Part shown: positions 17,010 through 25,154 of the stretch, one piece after another
Layout of the letters: every line of letters starts with the position of its first letter
How positions within the stretch are numbered: position 1 is the stretch's first letter
Origin: Leifsonia sp. fls2-241-R2A-40a
GTDB lineage: Bacteria > Actinomycetota > Actinomycetes > Actinomycetales > Microbacteriaceae
Assembly (NCBI RefSeq): GCF_030209575.1
Contig: NZ_JARVRS010000001.1
Location: 2,108,001 to 2,172,000 of the forward strand
DNA: 64,000 bases
Reading direction: 5' to 3'
Program-made: the position numbers and the translations under genes
Notes under the pieces: model-generated
What the model was told of the DNA's origin: nothing
The model's input: the letters and a program-made list of their open reading frames with translations, nothing else
The model's database searches: none

Positions 17010-17921
17010 TTACTTGACACTTCCCGCGGCGAGACCACCGGACCAGAACCTCTGCAGGCTCAGGAACGCGATGATCAGCGGGACAATCGACACGAACGCC
17101 CCGATGATCACCAGTGATCGGAGTTCCGGGGCTTGGCCGATTGCGCTGTTCCAGGCGTAGAGACCGAGGGTCACCGGGAACAGGGTTTGATCCCGCAGCA
17201 TGATGAGCGGCAGGAAGAAGTTGTTCCAGATCGCGACGAACTGGAACAGGAACATGGTCACGAGTGCCGGCGACATGAGTCGCACGGAGACGGTGAAGAA
17301 GGTGCGCACCTCGCTCGACCCGTCGAGACGGGCCGCTTCCAGCAGCTCGTCGGGCACACTGGCGGCGGCGAAGATCCGCGCCAGGTACACCCCGAACGGG
17401 CTGACGATGCTGGGGAGGAACACCGACCAGTAGGTGTTGGTCAGCTGCACCTGGGAGAAGATCAGGAACAGGGGCAGCGCGAGCGCCGTCGCCGGCACCA
17501 GCACTCCGGCGAGGACGCCGTTGAACAGGGCCTCCCGCCCGCGGAAGCGGTACTTCGCCAGCGCGTACCCGCACATCGCCGCCACCAGCGTTCCGAGGAA
17601 CGCGCCGAAACCGGCGTAGAGCACGCTGTTGATCAGCCAGTGGATGTAGACGCCGGAGTCGTAGGTGAACAGCGTCCCGAGGTTGTTGACGAACGTCGCG
17701 AAGCCGTTCGGCGTGAACCACAGCGCAGCGGTGCTCGTGAACTCCGCCCGGGTCTTGGTGGACGAGACCAGCAGCCACCAGATCGGGATCAGGAAGTAGA
17801 AGGTGAAGATCGCCATGACCAGCATGGCGCCGGTGCGCGAGACGACGTTCTCGCGGCCCGCTCCGCGCGGCGGGGCGTCGCCGCGCGCGATGCGGCGGGT
17901 GGCAGCCGTGATGGTGGTCAT
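17010..17921 (-). CDS. Carbohydrate ABC transporter permease (MalG type)
   Basis: 303 residues with about six membrane segments beginning at GAMLVMAIFTFYFLIPIWWL. The EAA loop reads LLEAARLDGSSEVRTFF, the contact site for the ATPase. ATG at 17921 was chosen because it overlaps the stop of the preceding permease by 4 bases (ATGA) and gives the usual short N-terminal tail; the frame is open further upstream. Partner of the 17918-18844 permease and the 15630-16970 lipoprotein. Confidence 0.9.
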   Translation of the reverse strand: MTTITAATRRIARGDAPPRGAGRENVVSRTGAMLVMAIFTFYFLIPIWWLLVSSTKTRAEFTSTAALWFTPNGFATFVNNLGTLFTYDSGVYIHWLINSVLYAGFGAFLGTLVAAMCGYALAKYRFRGREALFNGVLAGVLVPATALALPLFLIFSQVQLTNTYWSVFLPSIVSPFGVYLARIFAAASVPDELLEAARLDGSSEVRTFFTVSVRLMSPALVTMFLFQFVAIWNNFFLPLIMLRDQTLFPVTLGLYAWNSAIGQAPELRSLVIIGAFVSIVPLIIAFLSLQRFWSGGLAAGSVK

Positions 17922-18844
17922 GCGAACGCCCTTCTCTGGGTGAGCTTGAGGAACACGAACGACAGCACGAACGTGAACAGCGCCAGCACGACGGACATCG
18001 CTGCGGCGAGGTTGTAGTTCGGGATGGACGCCGTGGTGTAGACCGCGAGGTTCGGTGTATAGGTGCTGTTGATGGCGGTGCTGAACGTGCGCAGGGTCTG
18101 CGGTTCGGCCAGCAGCTGGAGCGTGCCGATGATCGAGAACACGGCGGTGAGGATGATCGCCGGCATCACCAGCGGGATCTTGATGCGCACGGCGACCTGC
18201 CAGTTGTTGGCGCCGTCGAGCTTCGCGGCCTCGTAGATCTCCTGCGGTATCGCCAGGAGCGACGAGTAGATGATCAGCATGTTGTAGCCGATGTAGACCC
18301 AGGTGACGATGTTCGCGATCGACCACAGGACCAGGTCGGCTCCGAGGAAGTTGACGTTCTGCGTCAGCGCCGTGAACGGGGACAGCGAGGGCGAGTAGAG
18401 GAAGCCCCACATGATTGCGGCGATGACGCCGGGGACGGCGTAGGGCGCGAAGAACGCGAGCCGGAAGAACTTCTTGCCGCGCAGCAGCGGGGAGTCCAGG
18501 AGCAGGGCGAACACGAGCGCCAGGATGAGCATGACCGGGACCTGGACCACGCCGAAGAGCAGCACCCGGCCGACGGACGTCCAGAACGCGCTGTCCTGGA
18601 ACACCGCGACGTACTGAGTGAGTCCCCCGAACACCTGGGTCGCGGGCCCGAAGGTCCCCTGACGTTCGACGGTCAGGAGCGACTGGTAGACGGCGTACGC
18701 GATCGGGACCGCGTAGAAGAGGAGGTAGAGCACGCCGAAGGGCGCGACGAAGATCAGGATGGATCGCCAGAGGCTCCGTCCTCGGCGGCGGGGTGCCGTC
18801 GGCCGTGTCGCCGGACTCGTGGTGGTGGGTGACGTCGCTGTCAT
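17918..18844 (-). CDS. Carbohydrate ABC transporter permease (MalF type)
   Basis: 308 residues, about six membrane segments after a Thr/Arg-rich cytoplasmic tail (first segment ILIFVAPFGVLYLLFYAVPI). The EAA motif is IYEAAKLDGANNWQ. It overlaps the MalG-type gene by 4 bases, so the two are translationally coupled, and starts 10 bases after the GH42 gene stop. Forms the inner-membrane channel of the galactoside importer. Confidence 0.9.
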   Translation of the reverse strand: MTATSPTTTSPATRPTAPRRRGRSLWRSILIFVAPFGVLYLLFYAVPIAYAVYQSLLTVERQGTFGPATQVFGGLTQYVAVFQDSAFWTSVGRVLLFGVVQVPVMLILALVFALLLDSPLLRGKKFFRLAFFAPYAVPGVIAAIMWGFLYSPSLSPFTALTQNVNFLGADLVLWSIANIVTWVYIGYNMLIIYSSLLAIPQEIYEAAKLDGANNWQVAVRIKIPLVMPAIILTAVFSIIGTLQLLAEPQTLRTFSTAINSTYTPNLAVYTTASIPNYNLAAAMSVVLALFTFVLSFVFLKLTQRRAFA

Positions 18845-18854
18845 CGCTGTGTCC

Positions 18855-20894
18855 TCAGCTTTCGGTGCGCTCGGTTCGGACGACGCGGACGGCGCCGGCG
18901 GGGATCTCCAGGGAGGTGACCGGCTGGTCCGTGATCAGTTCGTGACCGCTGATGGTGTGGGTGTGCGGCAGGCCGGTGTGGTTGATGAAGAACCGGTAGT
19001 CGGCCTCGGGTCCGCGGCGCAGGACCGACTCGATCCCGGTGACGTGGGCGGGCGGGACGGTGACGCCCGCGCCGAGGGCGGCCTGTTCGAGCAGTTCCCA
19101 AAGATGATCGTGGTCGAGGTCCGTCCCCAGGTACCAGGCCCGGCCCGATCCGAACTCGTTCACGGTGAGGGCGGGCTCGCCGGGCAGCGGGGCGTCGAGG
19201 AACGAGGAGACGGTGTCCGCGGTCGTGGTCTGGATGCGCTCGGTCCAGATGGAGGCGGTGGCGCCGTTGTCCAGCCGGGTCTGGGCGCCCTCGGGGAGCG
19301 GGAAGAACTCCTCAGTGCGGAGGCCGAGCAACTCGGTGAAGGCGCCGGGGTAGCCGCCGAGGCGGACCCGGTCGTCCTCGTCGACGATGCCCGAGAAGTA
19401 GGTGACGACGACGGTTCCGCCTGCGGCGGCGAAGTCGCTGATCGTGGCCGCCTCGTGGTCGCGGACGAGGTAGAGGGAGGGGACGACGACCATGCGGTAG
19501 CGGCTGAGGTCGGCGCCCGGCGCGACCAGGTCGACCGTGATCCCCGCCTCCCAGAGGGCGCGGTAGATCTTGTGCACCTGGTCGAGGTACCGGACCTCCT
19601 CGGACGGGTGGGAGTCGAGGTCGGTCGCCCACCACGTCTCCCAGCTGAAGACCATCGCCACTTCGGCGACGACCTCGGTGCCCACGACCTCCCGGATCGC
19701 GTCGAGCGTGCGGGAGAGTTCGAGGACTTCGTGCCACTTCCGGCTGTCCGTGCCGGCGTGGGGGAGTAACGCGGAGTGGAACTTCTCGGTGCCCTGGGCC
19801 GATGCGCGCCACTGGAAGAAGCAGATCGCGTCCGCACCGCGGGCGACATGCGCGAGAGAGTTGCGGATCAGCTCGCCCGGCTGCTTGGCGATGTTGCGCG
19901 GCTGCCAGTTGACGGCGCCGGTGGACTGCTCCATCAGCATCCACGGGCGGCCGCCGGCGAGGCCGCGTGTGCCGTCGGCGGAGAACGACAGCTCCTGGTG
20001 GGGGACGGGCAGCCGGTGGTCCAGGTAATGGTCGTTCGCGACGACGTCGACCAGCGGTGCCCACTGCCAGTAGTCCTGGGTGCGGATGTGCGAGGTCACC
20101 ATGAAGTTGGTCGTCACCGGCACGTCCGAGAGCCGGCGGAGGATGCGCTCCTCGATCAGGTAGCACTCGAGTACCTCGTCGGAGGAGAACCGCGAGAAGT
20201 CGAGCGCCTGCGCGGGGTTGCCCGAGGAGAGGGTGCGGCGCGGCGGGAGGATCTCCTCCCAGGCGCCGTAGTGCTGGCTCCAGAACGCGGTGCCCCACGC
20301 CCGGTTGAGCGCTTCGACCGTGCCGTACTTCTGCTCCAGCCACCGGCGGAAGGCGTCGGCCGACACGTCGCAGTAGCAGAGCGCGTTGTGGCAGCCCAGC
20401 TCGTTGGACACATGCCAGAGCCGCACCGCGGGGTGCGAGCCGTAGCGGGTGGCGACGGCCGTGACGAGACGCTCCGCGGCCGCGCGGAAGACCGGGGAGC
20501 TCGGGCAGTAGGCCTGCCGGCCGCCGGGCCAGGCCCGGAGGCCCTCCTGCGAGACGGGCAGGATCTCCGGGTGGAGCGTGCTCAGCCACGGCGGGGGAGA
20601 CGACGTGCCCGTTCCGAGGTTGATGCCGATGCCCGCGCCGTGCAGCAGTCCGATGATGTCGTCGAGTGCGGAGAAGTCGAACTCGTCCGGGTTGGGCTGG
20701 AGCTGGGCCCAGCCGAAGACGTTGATGGCGACGAGCGAGACACCGGACTCGACCATGAGCCGGATGTCCTCCTCCCAGACGGAGCGGTCCCACTGCTCGG
20801 GGTTGTAGTCGCAGCCGAACACGAACCGGCTGCCCGATTCGTCGACGTCCGTCGTCAGGCCCTCAAGCGCGGAGCGCACCGTACCGAGCGTCAC
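18855..20894 (-). CDS. GH42 beta-galactosidase
   Basis: 679 residues. (beta/alpha)8 barrel with catalytic acid/base Glu165 in WHVSNELG and nucleophile Glu322 in MLMEQSTG. A cysteine cluster (CHNALCYC) right after the acid/base fits the GH42 zinc site. A flavodoxin-like trimerisation domain and a small C-terminal beta domain follow. GTG at 20894 was preferred over the longer frame because GAGGAGG sits properly before it and the longer start would lie inside the operator. It cleaves terminal beta-galactose in the cytoplasm. First gene of the operon, divergent from LacI. Confidence 0.92.
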   Translation of the reverse strand: MTLGTVRSALEGLTTDVDESGSRFVFGCDYNPEQWDRSVWEEDIRLMVESGVSLVAINVFGWAQLQPNPDEFDFSALDDIIGLLHGAGIGINLGTGTSSPPPWLSTLHPEILPVSQEGLRAWPGGRQAYCPSSPVFRAAAERLVTAVATRYGSHPAVRLWHVSNELGCHNALCYCDVSADAFRRWLEQKYGTVEALNRAWGTAFWSQHYGAWEEILPPRRTLSSGNPAQALDFSRFSSDEVLECYLIEERILRRLSDVPVTTNFMVTSHIRTQDYWQWAPLVDVVANDHYLDHRLPVPHQELSFSADGTRGLAGGRPWMLMEQSTGAVNWQPRNIAKQPGELIRNSLAHVARGADAICFFQWRASAQGTEKFHSALLPHAGTDSRKWHEVLELSRTLDAIREVVGTEVVAEVAMVFSWETWWATDLDSHPSEEVRYLDQVHKIYRALWEAGITVDLVAPGADLSRYRMVVVPSLYLVRDHEAATISDFAAAGGTVVVTYFSGIVDEDDRVRLGGYPGAFTELLGLRTEEFFPLPEGAQTRLDNGATASIWTERIQTTTADTVSSFLDAPLPGEPALTVNEFGSGRAWYLGTDLDHDHLWELLEQAALGAGVTVPPAHVTGIESVLRRGPEADYRFFINHTGLPHTHTISGHELITDQPVTSLEIPAGAVRVVRTERTES

Positions 20895-20917
20895 ATCGAC
20901 CTCCTCGTCGCATCTTC

Positions 20918-20931
20918 TGTGAACGTTCCCA
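20918..20931. promoter_or_regulatory. LacI-type operator O1
   Basis: Minus-strand TGGGAACGTTCACA, a near-palindrome centred on AACGTT, 24 bases before the GH42 start. Downstream of a TTGACC element (20943-20948, minus), where a bound repressor would block initiation. Matches O2 at 13 of 14 positions in opposite orientation. Confidence 0.7.
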
Positions 20932-20963
20932 GAGCCTCTCAGGGTCAACAGGCCGAGAAGGTC

Positions 20964-20977
20964 TGGGAACGTGCACA
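20964..20977. promoter_or_regulatory. LacI-type operator O2
   Basis: Plus-strand TGGGAACGTGCACA, 46 bp centre-to-centre from O1 and 44 bases before the lacI-type start. Likely bound by the same repressor, allowing looping or autoregulation. Confidence 0.6.
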
Positions 20978-21008
20978 GACTAAGCAGGCCGCGGGTGCGC
21001 TGTCAAGC

Positions 21009-21014
21009 TAATGT
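21009..21014 (+). promoter_or_regulatory. Putative -10 hexamer for leaderless LacI-type gene
   Basis: TAATGT six bases before the ATG at 21021, in a region without a ribosome site. Confidence 0.45.
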
Positions 21015-21020
21015 GTGCGT

Positions 21021-22043
21021 ATGGCTTCCGATTCGACCAGGCCGCGTCAGGCGACGATCCACGACGTCGCCGCCGCTGCGGGCCTGTCGCGGGGGACCGT
21101 ATCCCGCGTCATCAACGGCGAGCCGTACGTCTCACCCGCCGCCAAAGCCGCCGTCGAATCCGCCATCATCGAAGTCGGGTACGTGCCGAACACGGCCGCC
21201 CGCAACCTGAAGACGCGCAGGTCCGGAGCGGTCGCCCTGATCGTCCACGAACCGCACTCGCTGTTCCTCGAAGACCCGAACATCGGCGCCATCGTCCTGG
21301 GCACCAACTCCGTGCTCTCCGACGCGGACTACCAGCTCGTCACACTGGTCGTCGATTCGAATCGCGACAGCGAGCGCGTCGCCGACTATCTGCGGGGCGG
21401 CTTCGTGGACGGGGTCATCATCATCTCGGCTCGTGCGCAGGACCCCATCGGTCGCGCCGCGACCGGGATGAAGATCCCGGCCGTGTTCGTCGGGCATCCG
21501 CCCGGACTCGCGGACATCGTCTACGTCGGTATCGACAACGTCAGTGCGGCCCGCACGATCACCGAGCGGCTGCTCGCCACCGGGCGCAAGCGGGTCGGGA
21601 TGATCGCCAGCGCGCTGGACCGCGACTCGGGTCAGGACCGTCTGGCGGGATTCCGCGAGGCTCTCGGGGAGCGGTTCGACCCGGACCTCGTCGTGGAGTA
21701 TCCGTTCTACAGCTACGACAGCGGACTGGCGGGGATGCGCGAACTGCTCGCGCGCGACCCCGGCATCGACGGCGTCTTCGCCGCATCGGATGCGATCGCG
21801 GCGGCCGCGATCGACGTGCTCCGCGCTCACGGCAAGGCGGTCCCGCAGGAAGTCGGCGTCGTCGGCTTCGACGACAGCGCCTGGGCGCTCCGGTCCCAGC
21901 CGCAGCTGTCCACCGTCCACCAGCCCGCCATGACGCTGGGTCAGGAAGCCGCCCGGCTCGTCCTGCAGCAGATCGCCGGCGATGAGATCGACACCGCCGG
22001 AGTGATCCTGCAGACCGAGATCACCTGGCGGGAATCCGCCTGA
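21021..22043 (+). CDS. LacI-family transcriptional regulator of the galactoside operon
   Basis: 340 residues. The N-terminal LacI HTH (ATIHDVAAAAGLSRGTVSRV) is followed by the hinge (PNTAARNLKTRR) and a periplasmic-binding-like effector core (IVLGTNSVLSDADYQLV, VVGFDDSAWALRSQPQLSTV). ATG at 21021 is used; a GTG two codons upstream is possible. Divergent from the GH42-ABC-GH36 operon with two matching operators in the gap, so it most likely represses that operon and itself until a galactoside-derived inducer binds. Confidence 0.9.
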   Translation: MASDSTRPRQATIHDVAAAAGLSRGTVSRVINGEPYVSPAAKAAVESAIIEVGYVPNTAARNLKTRRSGAVALIVHEPHSLFLEDPNIGAIVLGTNSVLSDADYQLVTLVVDSNRDSERVADYLRGGFVDGVIIISARAQDPIGRAATGMKIPAVFVGHPPGLADIVYVGIDNVSAARTITERLLATGRKRVGMIASALDRDSGQDRLAGFREALGERFDPDLVVEYPFYSYDSGLAGMRELLARDPGIDGVFAASDAIAAAAIDVLRAHGKAVPQEVGVVGFDDSAWALRSQPQLSTVHQPAMTLGQEAARLVLQQIAGDEIDTAGVILQTEITWRESA

Positions 22044-22079
22044 CGGGCGACGCGTCGAAGCGCCGGGGGTCCGTCGCGC

Positions 22080-22085
22080 TAGGTT
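22080..22085 (+). promoter_or_regulatory. Putative -10 hexamer for leaderless FtsX-type exporter operon
   Basis: TAGGTT six bases before the GTG at 22092; no ribosome site is visible. Confidence 0.4.
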
Positions 22086-22091
22086 GAGACG

Positions 22092-25000
22092 GTGCGTGCG
22101 CAGGAGGGGCGAGGACGGGTGCGCCCCTTCTGGTTGCTCCGCGGCCGCGCCCAGCGCGGGACCCTCGTCTCCACCGCGCTGGTCGTGCTCGTCGTCGCCT
22201 TCCTCGCTTCGCTGATGACCGGTCTGGCGCTGCGGTCGCCGGATGCGGCCGTCCGCGCCACCGTCGAGCAGGAGCCCGCCGCCGTGACCTCGCTCGCGGT
22301 CCTGTCCTCCCTGGCGACGGATGCGGACGCCCAATCCGCCGCGGTCCGTTCCGTCGTGCGGCGCGCGTTCTCCGGCGCTCCGCTGCTCTCCGCGCGGACG
22401 GCGTTCGTCCCGGCCGCCCCGGTCGCCGGTGGCGGGACCGCGCTGCTGCTGGTGGCCGACGACGCCCTGAAGGGACGAGTCCGGCTGACGGCCGGGCAGT
22501 GGCCGTCCTTGCCAGGCGAGGTCGCTGTGGATGACGGCTTCGCCCGGGCCCATGACCTGCGGGACGGCCGCGCATTCGACTTCGCCGGACCGGACGGTGC
22601 GGTACGCGTCACCGTGAGCGGCGTGTGGCGGGCCTCCGATCCGTCGGCCGCCGCCTGGCTGGGACTCACCAGCGGCCTCGGCGGCACGGATGGGCGGGTG
22701 ATCGTCTCGGACGCGGTGGCGGAGTCGGCCGGGGACGGCACGTCCGCCCAGTGGGTGCTGACTCCGGATGCGGTCGGGCTCACCGCAGCCGATCTTCCGC
22801 GCCTGCACCGCGGCTTCTCCGGCGTCGCCGATGCGCTCAGCGAGGAGCCCGACACGGCGGCGAGCCCGTTCTCCTCGAGCGGGGAGGCGCTCGCCACCGT
22901 CACGGCCATGCAGCGCTCGGTCGTCGCCCTCCAGGCCGTCATCCCCGTCCCGCTCGCCGTGCTCGCGGTGTGCTCGGTGCTCGCTCTCGCGCTCCTCGGG
23001 CAGTTGCTGGCCGACGCGCGCCGGATCGAGACCCGGCTGCTCCGCTCGCGCGGGGTGACGTATCCCGCGCTGGCGGGGGCTGCAGCGGGGGAGTCCGCGG
23101 CGGTGGCCGTCGTCGCCGTCGCGGTCGGGACGGTCGCGGCCCAGTTCGTCCTCGCTCCTCTGACCGGCGGCCCTGGCGCCCGGGCGGGTGTCCTTGACGT
23201 GGCTCTGCCCGCGCTGGTGACGCTGGTCGCCGCGATCGTCACCGCGACGCTGACCGCGGTGGCGTCGGCGCGCTCGCTCAGCGACTCGCCGGGAGCGGTC
23301 GAGGCGGGACGGGCGCGGAGCGCGGTGTCGGCCGGGCTCGCCGTGCTGGCGCTGATCGCGGCCGCCGTGACGCTATGGCGGTTCGTACTCTTCAGCTCCT
23401 CAGCGGCCGATGCGGGCGGTGCGGCCGGCCCCGATCCGGCCGGAGTCCTCGCCCCGGCGGCCGTGCTGTGCGCGATCGCCCTCCTCGGTCTCTCGCTGTT
23501 CGGACCGGCGTCCGCGGCCGTCGAGCGGTTGGCCGGACGCGGTCGCGGCGTCGCCGGCGTCCTGCCCGCGCGTCAGGTCGGACGCGGCGTCGCCCTGTTC
23601 TCGGGCCCGGTCGCCCTGATCGTCCTGGCGGTGGGGTCGCTCAGTTTTGCGGCGGGATACGCGGGCACCTTCGGCGGGTTCCTGCGCGACTCGAGCCTGC
23701 TCGTCGCGGGTGCGGAGGTCCGCGCCGACCTCGGCGTGAGCGGTGCACCGAGCTCTGCGTCCGACCTGTCGCCCGCCACCGCCATGGAACGGCGAGGGGT
23801 GAGCGTGTCGCCCGCCATCGTCGACGACGGGACGGTGGGGGACACGGACATCGCGGTCGTCGTCGCGGATGCGACCCGCCTTCCCGCCCTGACACCGGTG
23901 GGCTCCTACCTCCTCGACAGCTCAGGGATCGCCGCGGGCCTGCCCGACCGCGGCGGCATCCCCGGTGCCGACCTCCCAGCGGGGCTGAAGGAGCTGACGC
24001 TGCGGATCACCGCGTCCGCCGGCACCGGACGCATCCAGGCCGCCGCCGCTACGGCCTGGCTGGCGACTTCGGCGGGCGAAGCGGTCCCCGTGACGGCACG
24101 GCCCGACGCCTCCGGTTCGGTCGCGTTCGCGCTTCCGAAGGCGGCGGCCCTGCGCCTCGTCGCCGTCGACATCGCGGCGCAGCCCCAGGCGCCGGCCGGG
24201 GCGCTGGATGTGACGCTCGGCGTCGGCGACGTGAAGGCCGGTCAGGCCGTCGTCGCGAAGACGCCCTGGACGCTCGCTCCCGCCGCCTTCGGATCCGCCT
24301 CCCCGTTCCGTGCGGCGTCCCCCGGCCGCGCCGTCGCCGCGTCGCTCGACGGCAGCGCCTCCGTCCGGTTCGTCGCCGGCGCCCAGCCGCCCCTGCGCTT
24401 CGCGGTCACGCGCGCGCTCGCCGATGAGGACGCCCTGCGGGTGGGCCAGCGGATCGACGTCGACAGCCCCGTCGGCGACCTCACCGGAACCGTGGCGCAG
24501 ATCGTCGCCGCGGTGCCGGGGACCCCCGCCGAACGCGCGGTCCTGGCCGACTACCCGGCCGTCACCGCTCAGCTGCTCCGGACCACGCCCTCGGTGGCTC
24601 GCACGTCGTCCGTGTGGGCGACGGGCGACGACGTCGCCGCGGTCGCGCACGACCTGACCGCCGTCGCCGGTCCCGACGCCGCCGTAACGACCGCGTCCGG
24701 CCGGTTCGTGTCGCGGTTCCTGAGCGGTGCCGTCCTCAGCACCTGGCTCGGCGCGGTGGGATGCGGGATCCTCGCGATCGCCGCAGTCGCGGCAGCGATC
24801 TCGTCGTCGCTGCGGCGCCGTCGGGGCGAAGTCGTCGTGCTGCGCGCCGTCGGGCTCTCCGGCGATCAGCAGGCGTGGTCCCGGCGTCTCGAGGTGATCG
24901 GCGTCGCCCTGGCGGCGGCCCTCTTCGGCCTCGCGGGCGGAGTGGCGGTCGTGCTCCTGGTCGGCAACACCCTCGCGCGGCTGTCCGTCGTGACGGCACC

Positions 25001-25154
25001 GTCCACTCTCTCCGTGCAGGGCCGCGTCGATCCCGTGGGGCTGGCGGCGGGCCTCGCAGCGCTCGCGGCCGCGCTGGCCGTGGCGGCGTGGGCGTACGGG
25101 GGAGCGGTCCGTCGCCAGGCGTCGGACACTGCGTACCGGGAGGAGACCCGGTGA
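22092..25154 (+). CDS. FtsX/MacB-type ABC transporter permease, large subunit 1
   Basis: 1020 residues. One membrane segment near the N-terminus (TLVSTALVVLVVAFLASLMT), a large extracytoplasmic domain, a block of segments at about 275-520, a second large soluble domain, and a final block near the C-terminus (VLSTWLGAVGCGILAIAAVA onward). This is the duplicated FtsX layout seen in actinobacterial MacB-like exporters. GTG at 22092 is the apparent start. First of four overlapping genes (two permeases, two ATPases). Such systems move peptides, lipids or lipoproteins outward; the substrate here is unknown. Confidence 0.85.
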   Translation: MRAQEGRGRVRPFWLLRGRAQRGTLVSTALVVLVVAFLASLMTGLALRSPDAAVRATVEQEPAAVTSLAVLSSLATDADAQSAAVRSVVRRAFSGAPLLSARTAFVPAAPVAGGGTALLLVADDALKGRVRLTAGQWPSLPGEVAVDDGFARAHDLRDGRAFDFAGPDGAVRVTVSGVWRASDPSAAAWLGLTSGLGGTDGRVIVSDAVAESAGDGTSAQWVLTPDAVGLTAADLPRLHRGFSGVADALSEEPDTAASPFSSSGEALATVTAMQRSVVALQAVIPVPLAVLAVCSVLALALLGQLLADARRIETRLLRSRGVTYPALAGAAAGESAAVAVVAVAVGTVAAQFVLAPLTGGPGARAGVLDVALPALVTLVAAIVTATLTAVASARSLSDSPGAVEAGRARSAVSAGLAVLALIAAAVTLWRFVLFSSSAADAGGAAGPDPAGVLAPAAVLCAIALLGLSLFGPASAAVERLAGRGRGVAGVLPARQVGRGVALFSGPVALIVLAVGSLSFAAGYAGTFGGFLRDSSLLVAGAEVRADLGVSGAPSSASDLSPATAMERRGVSVSPAIVDDGTVGDTDIAVVVADATRLPALTPVGSYLLDSSGIAAGLPDRGGIPGADLPAGLKELTLRITASAGTGRIQAAAATAWLATSAGEAVPVTARPDASGSVAFALPKAAALRLVAVDIAAQPQAPAGALDVTLGVGDVKAGQAVVAKTPWTLAPAAFGSASPFRAASPGRAVAASLDGSASVRFVAGAQPPLRFAVTRALADEDALRVGQRIDVDSPVGDLTGTVAQIVAAVPGTPAERAVLADYPAVTAQLLRTTPSVARTSSVWATGDDVAAVAHDLTAVAGPDAAVTTASGRFVSRFLSGAVLSTWLGAVGCGILAIAAVAAAISSSLRRRRGEVVVLRAVGLSGDQQAWSRRLEVIGVALAAALFGLAGGVAVVLLVGNTLARLSVVTAPSTLSVQGRVDPVGLAAGLAALAAALAVAAWAYGGAVRRQASDTAYREETR

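Noticed and set aside
24614-25150. Upstream extension of the second FtsX permease
   Set aside because: Arg-rich translation inside the preceding gene; GTG at 25151 with good ribosome site and overlapping stop is preferred.
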